Source: Pseudomonadota bacterium (GTDB taxonomy: Bacteria; Chloroflexota; UBA5177; JAJPKF01). Taken from it: 64,000 nucleotides of DNA. Both the position numbers and the translations under genes were made by a program. The DNA is taken from assembly GCA_021323865.1 (NCBI GenBank), contig JAJPKF010000018.1:248001-312000 (forward strand), read 5' to 3'. Every line of letters begins with the position of its first letter. Position 1 is the stretch's first letter. A model generated the notes under the pieces. That model ran no database searches. It was not told the DNA's origin and worked only from the letters and a program-made list of their open reading frames with translations. Below are positions 45,037 through 53,545 of the stretch, piece after piece.

Positions 45037-45754
45037 GACGGTCCGTGTCCTGGGCGTCCCTGTCGACGTGGTGTCTGAAGTCGATGTGCTGGACTTCATC
45101 GGGCGTCGGGTCGCTGAACGAGAGGTGTCCCAAGTGGTCACGGTGAACGCCGAGTACGTGATGCGTGCTCGCGTGGACTCGGTGTTCAAACGGGTCATCG
45201 AGTCCGCCGACCTGAGGACGCCCGACGGCGCCGGGGTGGTGTGGGCGGCCCGGCGAAGGGGGGCCATGATTCAAGGGCGTGTGGGCGGCTCGGATCTCAT
45301 CTGGTCGGTTTCCGAGCAGGCGGCACGAACGGGTCAGCGGGTATTCTTGCTGGGGGGTGCTGAGGGAGTGGCCGCATGCGCGTCGCGGGTGCTGCAGACG
45401 CGGTATCCGGGTCTCCAGGTTTGTGGCACGTTTGCCGGAAGCCCCACGGCCGGGCGGGACGATGAACAGCGCCGCTTGATTCGTGAGGCCAAGCCGGATG
45501 TCTTGTTCGTCGCCTTCGGAGCCCCAGAGCAGGATCTGTGGATCGCTCGAGCCAAGAGGGAGCTGCAGGTCCCGGTGTCGATGGGGGTGGGGGGATCGTT
45601 TGATTACGTCGCCGGGATCGCCAAACGGGCTCCATTGACGATGCAGCGGCTTGGTCTGGAGTGGCTCTACCGACTCGTGCGCCAACCCTGGCGTTGGCGG
45701 CGGATGCTGGTGCTGCCGGTCTTTGCCGCGCTTGCCGGTTTACGGAGAGATTGA
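45029..45754 (+). CDS. WecG/TagA/CpsF-family glycosyltransferase (GT26)
   Basis: The 241-residue protein adds N-acetylmannosamine or its uronic acid to lipid-linked GlcNAc in teichoic-acid or ECA-type pathways. Family signs are VTVNAEYVMRAR, LRTPDGAGVVWAAR, RVGGSDLIW, VFLLGGAEGV, and DVLFVAFGAPEQDLWIA followed by MGVGGSFDYVAGIAKRAP and LGLEWLYRL. All key elements, including the Asp of TPDG, are present. It lies between GT9 and a nucleotide-sugar dehydrogenase, which could supply the uronic acid donor. Confidence 0.92.
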   Translation: MPETVRVLGVPVDVVSEVDVLDFIGRRVAEREVSQVVTVNAEYVMRARVDSVFKRVIESADLRTPDGAGVVWAARRRGAMIQGRVGGSDLIWSVSEQAARTGQRVFLLGGAEGVAACASRVLQTRYPGLQVCGTFAGSPTAGRDDEQRRLIREAKPDVLFVAFGAPEQDLWIARAKRELQVPVSMGVGGSFDYVAGIAKRAPLTMQRLGLEWLYRLVRQPWRWRRMLVLPVFAALAGLRRD

Positions 45755-45755
45755 T

Positions 45756-47168
45756 GTGGCAGTGACCCAGCCGGTGGACTCCGAACGCGCTGAGGAGGCC
45801 GGCGTTGAGGCATTCATGTCCGGCCTCCGCACGAAGGAACGCAGCGTCGGAGTGTGGGGATCGGGCGCCATCGGATCCAGTGCAGCCTACTACTTCGCTC
45901 AAGCAGGGTTCCGATGCGCTGCCTACGATATCTCTGCCGAGCGTGTGCGGGAGATCCAGCGTGGCCACTTTCAGTCGACGGCGGCCGACGCTATCTCCGA
46001 GGTGCGTGCCAAGGACACCCTCGAGGTTCACGCCACCACACGCTGGCAGGACCTGGTTTCCGAAAACATTGCGGTGCATCTGGTCTGTGTTCCCACCGAG
46101 CGAGCGGCCGAGCCAAGCGCCGCCGCCCTCCAGGACGTAATGCCTCGCATCGGTAGGGTCATCAAGAAGACGCCGGGGGGTCTGGTCCCACCCGTGGTGT
46201 CGATCGAGAGCACAATCCTACCCAGCTGGATTCAAGAGGTCGTGGTTCCGGCCCTGTCCGCCGAGGGCTTAACCGTCGGCGAGGATGTGCTCGTCGGTGC
46301 GGCTCCTCGTCGCGATTGGTTCAATGGCGCCGACTATACGATCGAAACCCTACCCCGAATCGTCGGTGGCTGCGACGACCGCGCGACGCGACTGCTGATG
46401 GCCTTCTATTCCACGGTGTGCAACATCGTGCATCCGGCCATGGACGCCGAACACGCGGCATTCACCAAGGTCATTGAGAACGTCATTCGCTATGAAGGCA
46501 TTACGTTCGGCAATCGGCTCGCACTTGCGTTCCCGGACTTCGACATGCGCCACGTGCTTCGCCTTGCCAGTACCAAGTGGAACATTCCGTACTACTACCC
46601 GTCACTGGGAGTGGGCGGACACTGCATTCCGCTGGCTCCGCAATACCTGGTGGAGGAGGGTGGGCAAGACAACGAGTTTCTGAGCAGCGTCCGAGACTCG
46701 ATCGACTTCAACGAAGGCTACCTCGACCGGCTCTACCGACGAAGGCTGGGCAGGCTGCTCAAGGGAAAACGCTCCGTTGGCGTCCTCGGCCTGGCCTATA
46801 CGCCCGATGCAAAGATGCACAAGCTGTCCCCGGCCTTCGCGGTTCTCGATGAGCTGCGCGACACACCCAGACTTCGTCTCCACGATCCCTTCTACTCCGG
46901 CGATGAGATCTATGATCTGTGCAGCGTCCCCCGCATGGAGTTTCCGGAAGACCTGCACGACTGCGATGCCGTGATCCTGGTTACCGCCCACTCCCATTAC
47001 CTGCACCCGGGGTTCGAGGAGCACTTGTCGGCCGGCACCGTGGTTGTCGACAACACGGGAGCCTGGCAGGGACGGCTCTTCCCGTCTGGAGTGGAATACT
47101 ACGAGGTGGGACGGATTCCGGGTCGGCTCCCGGGCTTGAAGGAACCGTCCTCGGCGACGGCCGACTAG
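45756..47168 (+). CDS. Nucleotide-sugar dehydrogenase (UDP-ManNAc/UDP-glucose type)
   Basis: The 470-residue enzyme oxidises a UDP-sugar to its uronic acid with two NAD. The N-terminal Rossmann motif is VGVWGSGAIGSSAAYYFAQAG; the substrate region has VSIESTILPSW and the central domain HPAMDAEHAAFTKVIENVIRY. The catalytic cysteine is C290 in LGVGGHCIPLAP. The C-terminal domain (VGVLGLAYTPDAKMHKLSPA) is standard. The ESTI and GGHCIP forms fit the UDP-N-acetylhexosamine group better than UDP-glucose dehydrogenases. GTG 45756 follows the preceding stop by one base. A WecB epimerase is not in the window. Confidence 0.88.
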   Translation: MAVTQPVDSERAEEAGVEAFMSGLRTKERSVGVWGSGAIGSSAAYYFAQAGFRCAAYDISAERVREIQRGHFQSTAADAISEVRAKDTLEVHATTRWQDLVSENIAVHLVCVPTERAAEPSAAALQDVMPRIGRVIKKTPGGLVPPVVSIESTILPSWIQEVVVPALSAEGLTVGEDVLVGAAPRRDWFNGADYTIETLPRIVGGCDDRATRLLMAFYSTVCNIVHPAMDAEHAAFTKVIENVIRYEGITFGNRLALAFPDFDMRHVLRLASTKWNIPYYYPSLGVGGHCIPLAPQYLVEEGGQDNEFLSSVRDSIDFNEGYLDRLYRRRLGRLLKGKRSVGVLGLAYTPDAKMHKLSPAFAVLDELRDTPRLRLHDPFYSGDEIYDLCSVPRMEFPEDLHDCDAVILVTAHSHYLHPGFEEHLSAGTVVVDNTGAWQGRLFPSGVEYYEVGRIPGRLPGLKEPSSATAD

Positions 47169-48290
47169 GTGTCCTTGGGCCCGACGAGCGGCGTCGGCGT
47201 CTGGCTGGTGCCCTTGGTGGTGGCGTTCCTGCTCGCTGTGGGAGCGACGCCGCTGGCCATAGCCGCTGCACGCCGCTTCAACATCATCGACCGGCCGGTG
47301 GGACTGAAGATCCACAAGGTGCCCACGCCCCTACTCGGCGGCCTTGCCGTGTACGGCGCTTTCCTCCTTGCCACACTCCTATTTCTGCCTTGGACCGGAC
47401 CGGTACGGGGCCTGATCGTCGGTGGGGCCATCGCCATAGCGGTCGGGGTGATCGACGATCGCTTCAACCTCCCCTCACTGGTGCATCTGGGAGGGCAAAT
47501 CCTGGCGGCGCTGGTGACGGTGGTCGTCGGAGTAGGAGTCGTGCGCTACGTCAGCATCCCCTGGCACTCGCCCTATGCCGGCGGAGGAAGCTGGCGCATT
47601 CCCTTGGTCATCGGGTTTCTGTTCACGATCTTTTGGATCGTGGGCATGATGAACACCATCAACTTCTTGGACGGATTAGACGGTCTCTCGGGTGGGGTGG
47701 GCGTCATTGCGGCCGTTCTCCTGGCCCGGTGGGCGGCCAGTCCACCGAGTTACATTGCTCACGCTTCGGCAGGATTCCATCATGCCGACCTGGTGCTGCC
47801 GGTCATTCTCGCCGGAGCGCTCCTCGGCTTCCTTCCCTTCAATTGGAATCCGGCTCGCGTGTTCATCGGTGATTCGGGTGCCATGTTCCTTGGACTTGCG
47901 CTCGGCGCGCTCTCGATCTTCGGGGTCGCCAAGATTGGCACTGCCCTATTGGTGCTGAGCATCCCGGTGCTTGATGTCGCCTGGGCCATCGTGCGACGGC
48001 AGATGCAGGGGAAGAGCTTCCTGGCCGGCGATAAGCAGCACGTGTATCACCGAATGGTGGAGCTTGGCCTGTCGCCGACGGCCACCGTTCTGTGCATGTA
48101 CTCGATCTGTCTCGCGCTCGGTATCGTGGATCTGGGCCTAAGCCGGCTCGACAAGCTCATTGCCTTCGTCGTGGTGGTGGTGCTGGTGGGGACCAGTTTC
48201 GTGCTCCTCGAGGTGGCGGGCAACCGCAAACAGGCGGCTCGCGGGATCCGGCCGAGATCTGCCTGGGCGAACGGCACCAGATACAAATAA
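47169..48290 (+). CDS. MraY/WecA-family undecaprenyl-phosphate sugar-1-phosphate transferase
   Basis: The 373-residue polytopic protein starts lipid-linked glycan assembly by moving a HexNAc-1-phosphate onto undecaprenyl phosphate. It has about ten helices and the family motifs: KIHKVPTPLLGGLAVY, VGVIDDRFNLPSLVHL, GMMNTINFLDGLDGLSGG, NWNPARVFIGDSGAMFLG and the cytoplasmic DKQHVYHRMVELGLS histidine loop. These match WecA/TagO better than MraY. GTG 47169 abuts the dehydrogenase stop. A terminator hairpin follows, ending the cluster. Confidence 0.93.
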   Translation: MSLGPTSGVGVWLVPLVVAFLLAVGATPLAIAAARRFNIIDRPVGLKIHKVPTPLLGGLAVYGAFLLATLLFLPWTGPVRGLIVGGAIAIAVGVIDDRFNLPSLVHLGGQILAALVTVVVGVGVVRYVSIPWHSPYAGGGSWRIPLVIGFLFTIFWIVGMMNTINFLDGLDGLSGGVGVIAAVLLARWAASPPSYIAHASAGFHHADLVLPVILAGALLGFLPFNWNPARVFIGDSGAMFLGLALGALSIFGVAKIGTALLVLSIPVLDVAWAIVRRQMQGKSFLAGDKQHVYHRMVELGLSPTATVLCMYSICLALGIVDLGLSRLDKLIAFVVVVVLVGTSFVLLEVAGNRKQAARGIRPRSAWANGTRYK

Positions 48291-48317
48291 GCCCGGAGCC
48301 AAAGACGGCTCCGGGCT
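48290..48317. terminator. Hairpin between convergent wecA-like and csbD-like genes
   Basis: AGCCCGGAGCC (48290-48300) pairs with GGCTCCGGGCT (48307-48317) across a six-base loop. On the minus strand it is followed by TATTTGTA, on the plus strand by no T-run. It probably serves both converging genes. Confidence 0.65.
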
Positions 48318-48338
48318 ACCCTGGAAGGGCTCAGCGAT

Positions 48339-48530
48339 CTAGTCCGGATCGGTGGCCTTGTCCCAGGCGTTCTGCACCTCACCGATTGCCTGCTTGGCGT
48401 GCCCCTTGACCTGGTCCTTCTGGCCCTTGGCCTGCTGATCCTCGTTGCCTGTCACGTTACCCCAGGCTTCGCGGGCCTTGCCTTTCATCTCGTCCGTCTT
48501 GCCTTCGGTCTTCGTCTCGGTTGAGGACAT
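48339..48530 (-). CDS. CsbD-family stress protein
   Basis: This 63-residue, highly charged protein has the CsbD pattern of short amphipathic repeats: KTDEMKGKAREAWGNVTGN, then KGQKDQVKGHAKQAIGEVQN. CsbD-like proteins are small, abundant, general-stress proteins of unknown mechanism. ATG 48530 has GGAGG ten bases upstream. The frame continues upstream, but that part is not CsbD-like and lacks a ribosome site. Confidence 0.88.
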   Translation of the reverse strand: MSSTETKTEGKTDEMKGKAREAWGNVTGNEDQQAKGQKDQVKGHAKQAIGEVQNAWDKATDPD

Positions 48531-48703
48531 TACAACCTCCTTTGAGTCGTTTGTCCAATGGGGAGGAAGGCAACTTGTGTGCCACCTCGCGACATGGTTG
48601 GAACTGTGGATCGGGCCGTCATAATAGGAAAGGTGAAGAATTCCGCGGATTGCAGCCGATTTGGTCCAGCCTCGCACACCGGACGGGTGCGCGGAGGGCG
48701 TGA

Positions 48704-49453
48704 ATGACGGTTGAAGTCGGGCGACCTCCCGCCCTGCGGTCGCAGCTAAACCTCTGGAAGCCGCTCTGGTGGGCATACCCAACGTGGGTCGTCACTGCCT
48801 TGAGCGCATTCGGCATCTACGCGTTCTTCGCCATGATCCAGAAGGCCGGATTCGCTTATCCCTACTTGTCGCCCTTCTACTCGCCGCACATCGTGATCAG
48901 CGGGCTGCCCATCTCACCGGCCTTCTACGTCGCCTGGGTCCCCCTGGGCTTCCGGCTGACCTGCTACTACTACCGAAAGGCCTACTTCCGGTCTTTTCTT
49001 TGGGAGCCTCCGGCCTGTGCGGTAGCTGATCGACCTGGCCGGTATACGGGGGAGACGCGCCTCCCGTTCGTGCTGAACAACTTTCACCGCTACTTTCTGT
49101 ATGTCACGCTTGTTGTTCTTGGCTTCCTCTGGTATGACGCGATTCGAGCGTTCGACTTTCACGGCCACTTCGGGATCGGCGTCGGGAGTGGCATCATGCT
49201 CCTGAACGTGGTGCTGCTGAGCGGCTACACGCTTGGATGCCATGCGCTCCGAAGTCTGGTGGGCGGCGGGATCGACTGCTACAGCTGCTCCCTGGCGGCC
49301 CAGGGCAGGCATCGAGCCTGGAGCGGGGTGAGCCTGTTGAACAATCGCCACGCTCTGTGGGCATGGGCGAGCATGTTCTCGGTCGCCATCACCGACATCT
49401 ACATCCGGTTCCTGATTCACGGAGTGTTCGCCGACCCGAGGTGGGTATCATGA
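48704..49453 (+). CDS. Succinate dehydrogenase/fumarate reductase membrane anchor
   Basis: The 249-residue membrane protein has about five hydrophobic helices, including VVTALSAFGIYAFFAM, FYVAWVPLGFRLTCYY, YFLYVTLVVLGFLWY, GIMLLNVVLLSGYTLG and WAWASMFSVAITDIYIRF. Histidines inside or next to helices (NFHRYFLYV, GCHALRSL, NNRHALWAW) could bind heme or quinone. It overlaps the flavoprotein gene as ATGA. The layout anchor-flavoprotein-iron-sulfur resembles the Sdh1-type operons of Actinobacteria, whose anchors look like this one. The identification depends on that context. Confidence 0.75.
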   Translation: MTVEVGRPPALRSQLNLWKPLWWAYPTWVVTALSAFGIYAFFAMIQKAGFAYPYLSPFYSPHIVISGLPISPAFYVAWVPLGFRLTCYYYRKAYFRSFLWEPPACAVADRPGRYTGETRLPFVLNNFHRYFLYVTLVVLGFLWYDAIRAFDFHGHFGIGVGSGIMLLNVVLLSGYTLGCHALRSLVGGGIDCYSCSLAAQGRHRAWSGVSLLNNRHALWAWASMFSVAITDIYIRFLIHGVFADPRWVS

Positions 49454-51183
49454 CCGACTCGTCAACCGATCTCGGCTATGAGACCTACGACTACGACGTC
49501 GTGATCATCGGAGCCGGCGGCGCCGGCCTTCGAGCGGCGATCGAGGCGGCGGCGGTAGATGTACGGGTCGCTGTTGTTTCAAAGTCTCTGCTGGGCAAGG
49601 CGCACACGGTCATGGCAGAGGGAGGCATCGCCGCGTCTCTCGGCAATGTGCACCATGACGACAGCTGGGAGGTCCACTATGCGGACACGATGCGGGGTGG
49701 ACAGAACACCAACCAGTACCGAATGGCGGAAATATTCGCCAAGGAAGTGCCCGACCGCGTTTTCGAGCTGGAACGTTGGGGCGCTCTCTTCGACCGGACT
49801 CCCGATGGCTTCATCATGCAGCGGGCCTTTGGAGCGCATACCTACAACCGCCTATGCCACGTGGGGGACCGCACCGGCCTGGAGCTAATTCGAACGCTGC
49901 AGGATCGCGCAGTCCACACGGGCGTCGATTTCTTCATGGAGACAACCATCACTCGGCTGCTCAAGGACGGCGGAGTGATATCCGGGGCCTTTGGGTACCG
50001 ACGCACAGACGGGCGCTGTGTGCTCTTTCGAACCAAATCGGTGGTTCTGTGCAGCGGCGGCTGGGGCCGGATATACAAGGTGACGTCCAACTCATGGGAA
50101 AGCACCGGCGATGGCCTGGCCATGGCATACGAAGCCGGCGCCGAGCTGATGGACACGGAGTTCGTGCAATTTCATCCCACCGGCATGGTCTGGCCGCCAG
50201 GGGTTCGAGGCATCCTGGTGACCGAGGCGGTGCGGGGTGAGGGCGGATATCTGTACAACAGCAAGCATGAGCGCTTCATGCTCGAGTACGATCCCAAAAA
50301 GAAAGAGCTGTCGTCCCGGGACGTGGTGGCGCGATCTATCTATCGGGAGGTCCAGGCGGGGCGTGGTTCCGAACATGGCGGCGCTTACCTGGACGTGTCT
50401 CACCGGGGAGCCGACTACATCAAGCGGAAGCTGCCCAGCATGTATGAGCAGTTTCTCACCCTCGCCGACGTGGACATCACGCGGCAGCCCATGGAGATAG
50501 CTCCTACTGTGCACTACGCGATGGGTGGAATCCGGGTGGATCCGGAGTCGGCCGCAACGACTGTGCGCGGTCTATTCGCCGCGGGTGAGGCGGCTGCCGG
50601 CTTGCACGGATCGAACCGGCTGGGCGGGAACTCGCTCGGAGATCTGCTGGTGTTTGGGCGTCGGGCGGGTGCTTCCGCGGCCGAGTATGCGCGGGCCATC
50701 GCCTCTGCGCCCCTCGTACACACTTCGGACATCCAGGCCGAGCAGGCGCTACTGCTTGCGCCCTTTAGCCCCAAGGAGAGCCCCGAGAACGCCTACACGA
50801 TCCACGAGGAGCTCCAAACGGTGATGGCGGAGAAGGTCGGCATTGCTCGCGACGCAGATCGTCTTCAGGATGCCCTGGCCGCGGTTCAACGCCTTCGACG
50901 GCGGGCCGCCAACATCGCGGTTTCCGGATCACGGGTCTTCAACCCGGGATGGCACATGGCGCGCGACGACCACTTCATGCTGCTGGTGGCGGAGGCAATC
51001 ACGCGGGCGGCGTTGGAGCGAACCGAGAGCCGGGGGGCTCACTGGCGAACCGACTACCCCGACAAGGACGAGTCCTTGGGGCGGATTAACTTTGTGATCA
51101 GGAAGGTCGACGGGTTCATGGAGGTAAGCCGCCAGGCGACGCCTCAGCCGCCGGTCGAGCTCGAAAGTCTGGTTGCGGCATGA
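49450..51183 (+). CDS. sdhA: Succinate dehydrogenase/fumarate reductase flavoprotein subunit
   Basis: The 577-residue subunit holds covalent FAD and oxidises succinate or reduces fumarate. It has YDVVIIGAGGAGLRAAIEAA, the FAD-histidine region KAHTVMAEGGIAASLGN, QFHPTGMVWPPGVRGILVTE (core FHPTGM), EAVRGEGGYL, the catalytic-Arg segment SSRDVVARSIYREVQ, and APTVHYAMGGIRVD with GLHGSNRLGGNSLGD. ATG 49450 overlaps the anchor gene. It is followed within 8 bp by the iron-sulfur subunit. The electron direction cannot be read from sequence. Confidence 0.96.
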   Translation: MTDSSTDLGYETYDYDVVIIGAGGAGLRAAIEAAAVDVRVAVVSKSLLGKAHTVMAEGGIAASLGNVHHDDSWEVHYADTMRGGQNTNQYRMAEIFAKEVPDRVFELERWGALFDRTPDGFIMQRAFGAHTYNRLCHVGDRTGLELIRTLQDRAVHTGVDFFMETTITRLLKDGGVISGAFGYRRTDGRCVLFRTKSVVLCSGGWGRIYKVTSNSWESTGDGLAMAYEAGAELMDTEFVQFHPTGMVWPPGVRGILVTEAVRGEGGYLYNSKHERFMLEYDPKKKELSSRDVVARSIYREVQAGRGSEHGGAYLDVSHRGADYIKRKLPSMYEQFLTLADVDITRQPMEIAPTVHYAMGGIRVDPESAATTVRGLFAAGEAAAGLHGSNRLGGNSLGDLLVFGRRAGASAAEYARAIASAPLVHTSDIQAEQALLLAPFSPKESPENAYTIHEELQTVMAEKVGIARDADRLQDALAAVQRLRRRAANIAVSGSRVFNPGWHMARDDHFMLLVAEAITRAALERTESRGAHWRTDYPDKDESLGRINFVIRKVDGFMEVSRQATPQPPVELESLVAA

Positions 51184-51190
51184 CCAGATC

Positions 51191-51997
51191 ATGACTCAGG
51201 CCGCTCTCGAAAGCCCGGCCGAAGGCGGGGAAACAGCCGCGACTTCTCGACGGTTCCTGGTCTACCGGGGCGACTCGAACGACGGCCAGATGGTTGAATA
51301 CTCGGTGCCCACGCTCGAGGGGATGGTTGTCCTGGACGCGATGCACTGGATTCAGGCCCACGTGGATGGGGATCTCGCGGTGCGGTGGAACTGCAAAGCG
51401 GCGAAATGCGGGTCGTGCAGCGCCGAGGTCAACGGGACCCCTCGGTTGATGTGCAAGACGCGAGTCGACGTGATCGTGGGAGATATCTGGGTTCAGCCAA
51501 TGAAAGCCTTCCCACTGATCAAGGATTTGGTGACGGATGTGCAGTGGAACTACGAAGTCAATCGGGAGATTCCGCCCTTCACGCCCCCGGCCGACGTTCC
51601 CAGCCCCTGGCGCGTGCAGCAGCAGGACGTAGAGCGGCTGTTTGAGTTTCGAAAGTGCATCGAGTGCTTTCTCTGTCAGGACGTCTGCCACATTCTTCGA
51701 GACAAGAACGAGAAGGCCCGGTACTATGGTCCACGGTTCATGGTGCGCCAGGCTTACCTCGATATGCACCCGATGGATGTCCGAGACCGGACCGGTCAGA
51801 TCAAGGACGAATCAGGAATCGGCATGTGCAACATCACGAAGTGCTGCACCGACGTTTGCCCCGAGCATATTCATATCACCGACAACGCCATCATTCCACT
51901 CAAAGAGCGGGTGGTTGACGAGTACTTTGACCCGCTCCTCTGGGCTGCCCGCAGAATCAGGGGACGCCGGCAGAAGAAGCGTCCATCGAGCCGGTAG
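51191..51997 (+). CDS. sdhB: Succinate dehydrogenase/fumarate reductase iron-sulfur subunit
   Basis: The 268-residue protein relays electrons from FAD to the membrane anchor. The 2Fe-2S ligands lie in NCKAAKCGSCSAEVNGTPRLMC. The C-terminal clusters are bound by CIECFLCQDVC and CNITKCCTDVCPE. The N-terminal part has DSNDGQMVEYSV and VLDAMHWIQAHVDGDLAVRW. A TTG at 51173 in frame would overlap sdhA; ATG 51191 is simpler, though neither has a good Shine-Dalgarno. The C-terminus is Arg/Lys-rich. Confidence 0.95.
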   Translation: MTQAALESPAEGGETAATSRRFLVYRGDSNDGQMVEYSVPTLEGMVVLDAMHWIQAHVDGDLAVRWNCKAAKCGSCSAEVNGTPRLMCKTRVDVIVGDIWVQPMKAFPLIKDLVTDVQWNYEVNREIPPFTPPADVPSPWRVQQQDVERLFEFRKCIECFLCQDVCHILRDKNEKARYYGPRFMVRQAYLDMHPMDVRDRTGQIKDESGIGMCNITKCCTDVCPEHIHITDNAIIPLKERVVDEYFDPLLWAARRIRGRRQKKRPSSR

Positions 51998-52044
51998 GGC
52001 AGCCGCCCGAGAAGTATGACGCGTCTTCGGTCCACCGAGCAGTC

Positions 52045-52407
52045 GTGAGAGGCCAAGACATCGAGCTACGGACACGTCATTGCGTTCCCTGTGAAAAGGG
52101 AACGCCGCAACTCCGCTCTCAGGAGGTCCGGGCCCTCTTAACCGACCTGGATCACTGGTCTCTCTTCGATGGAAGGCTCGTCCGAGAGCTCAGGCGACGC
52201 AATTTCCGGGATGTCCTCGACATCGTGAACCAAATTGGCGAGCTTGCCGAGAAGGAAGGGCACCATCCCGACCTCAGAATCCACTCCTGGAACCGGCTGA
52301 CCATCGAGTTGACCACTCACGCCATCGGCGGCCTATCGGAAAACGACTTCATCCTGGCCGCCCACATCGACCGGCTGCTCGAGCACTCCAATCCTGCCCC
52401 GGCGTAA
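52045..52407 (+). CDS. 4a-hydroxytetrahydrobiopterin dehydratase (pterin carbinolamine dehydratase)
   Basis: The 120-residue protein recycles the 4a-carbinolamine pterin or acts as a pterin-binding factor. It has the bacterial N-terminus CVPCEKGTPQL, then DHWSLFDGRLVRELRRRNFRD, the active-site motif EKEGHHPDLRI, VTIEL-like LTIELTTHAIGGLSENDFILA. The His-His-Pro-Asp catalytic core is intact. No aromatic amino-acid hydroxylase is near, as is common for bacterial members. GTG 52045. Confidence 0.9.
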   Translation: MRGQDIELRTRHCVPCEKGTPQLRSQEVRALLTDLDHWSLFDGRLVRELRRRNFRDVLDIVNQIGELAEKEGHHPDLRIHSWNRLTIELTTHAIGGLSENDFILAAHIDRLLEHSNPAPA

Positions 52408-52431
52408 GCCGTCCCGCTTCGAGTGGAACAG

Positions 52432-52508
52432 TGGGGTGGCCGATGGGACTTGAACCCACAACCGCCAGATCCACAATCTGGTGCTCTGCCTATTGAGCTA
52501 CGGCCACC
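52432..52508 (-). tRNA. tRNA-His (anticodon GTG)
   Basis: On the minus strand a full cloverleaf is visible: acceptor GTGGCCG paired with CGGCCAC, D arm TAGCTCAATAGGCAGAGC, anticodon stem CCAGA/TCTGG with loop TTGTGGA (anticodon GTG), and T arm GTGGGTTCAAGTCCCAT. The extra G at -1 (52508) faces C73 (52435), the histidine identity pair. The CCA end is encoded (52434-52432). Confidence 0.97.
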
Positions 52509-52611
52509 GAGCGGGCACGACCGAGACACAAACCGAGTCTCTTGGAGCCAATCGGAGTCTACCACGAGGCCTTATATTCCCTTAGAAAACGCCACATTGG
52601 TACCATTTGGA

Positions 52612-52637
52612 GGTGCGCTTCCGGGCGCACGCTTTTT
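52612..52637 (+). promoter_or_regulatory. Terminator-like hairpin directly before the UbiA-type start codon
   Basis: GTGCGC (52613-52618) pairs with GCGCAC (52625-52630) around TTCCGG, followed by GC and five T residues ending three bases before ATG 52640. GGAGG (52609-52613) overlaps the foot of the stem. A TATATT at 52573-52578 could be a -10 box. The arrangement could act as an attenuator of the gene, or bring the Shine-Dalgarno closer to the ATG. Confidence 0.45.
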
Positions 52638-52639
52638 CT

Positions 52640-53545
52640 ATGAACGGGACACGTGAAAGCCTGGGCCAGCCGGTCCTGATCGGGCCGCGGCCGCGCACTC
52701 TTACCGCGGCTGCACTGCTTACTGCCATCCGACCGCGGCAGTGGAGCAAGAACCTGTTGCTCTTCGCGGCGTTGGTCTATGCATCCCGGTTGAGCTCAAT
52801 CCACGCCTCTGGGGAGGCGGTTTGGGCGTTCGTGATCTTCTGCGGCCTTAGCTCGGCCGGCTACCTCTTCAACGACATGCTCGACGCTCATCGCGACCGG
52901 CTGCATCCGATCAAACGCTTGCGACCATACGCGGCAGGCTTGATCCCGACGGGCATCCTCATTCGAGTCGCGGTCGCACTGGCGGTGGCCTCTCTGCTCG
53001 GATCCATCTTGCTGGGTCCGGCATTTCTGGCTTGGGCCGCCGGCTACCTGGGTGTCACCGTCGCCTATAGCTCAATCCTCAAGTCGGTACGACCGTTCGA
53101 TGTGCTCGCCGTCGCGGGCGGGTTTGTGATTCGGGCAGTGGCGGGGGCCGCTGCGATTGGAGTGCCCGCCTCCGCCTGGCTCTCCCTGTTGACAGGGCTG
53201 GCGGCCTTGCTCATCGTGCTGGGTAAGCGGCGCCACGCGGTTACACAGACGCGGCACCGACGCCAATCTCGAGCCTTGCCGCTGGACCTGGGGCTCGCCG
53301 CAGTGGCTGGATTGACGGTGGCGGCATACTTCCTCTACGCCTTCCTCGGATCGACACTCAGCCGACCAGGGGCCTTTGCCACGGTCCCCTTTGTGGCAGT
53401 GGGCGTTGTCCGCTATCTGCTGCTCATTTGGCGGCAAGGGCTGGGTGGCAGTCCGGAGATGCTTCCCTTCCAGGATCCGGTACTGGCCGTCTCGGTCGGC
53501 GGCTGGATCGTGACCAGCCTGCTGGTTCTCTACGGCGTACCATGA
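52640..53545 (+). CDS. UbiA-family prenyltransferase, decaprenyl-phosphate phosphoribosyltransferase-like
   Basis: The 301-residue protein has about eight helices. It has the two Asp-rich UbiA motifs: NDMLDAHRDRLHPIKRLRP in the first loop and a second, variant Asp region around YSSILKSVRPFDVLA. The HPIKRLRP sequence and RPRQWSKNLLLFAAL start match decaprenyl-phosphate phosphoribosyltransferase (DPPR synthase, Rv3806c-like), which makes polyprenyl-phosphoribose for arabinan synthesis in mycobacteria. The true prenyl chain and role here are unknown. ATG 52640 is preferred over an upstream TTG at 52607. It overlaps the PHP gene as ATGA. Confidence 0.85.
   Translation: MNGTRESLGQPVLIGPRPRTLTAAALLTAIRPRQWSKNLLLFAALVYASRLSSIHASGEAVWAFVIFCGLSSAGYLFNDMLDAHRDRLHPIKRLRPYAAGLIPTGILIRVAVALAVASLLGSILLGPAFLAWAAGYLGVTVAYSSILKSVRPFDVLAVAGGFVIRAVAGAAAIGVPASAWLSLLTGLAALLIVLGKRRHAVTQTRHRRQSRALPLDLGLAAVAGLTVAAYFLYAFLGSTLSRPGAFATVPFVAVGVVRYLLLIWRQGLGGSPEMLPFQDPVLAVSVGGWIVTSLLVLYGVP

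Noticed and set aside
52607-52639. TTG 52607 as the start of the UbiA-type gene
   Set aside because: It has no ribosome site and would add residues encoded by the terminator-like hairpin. ATG 52640 begins nearer the family N-terminus.
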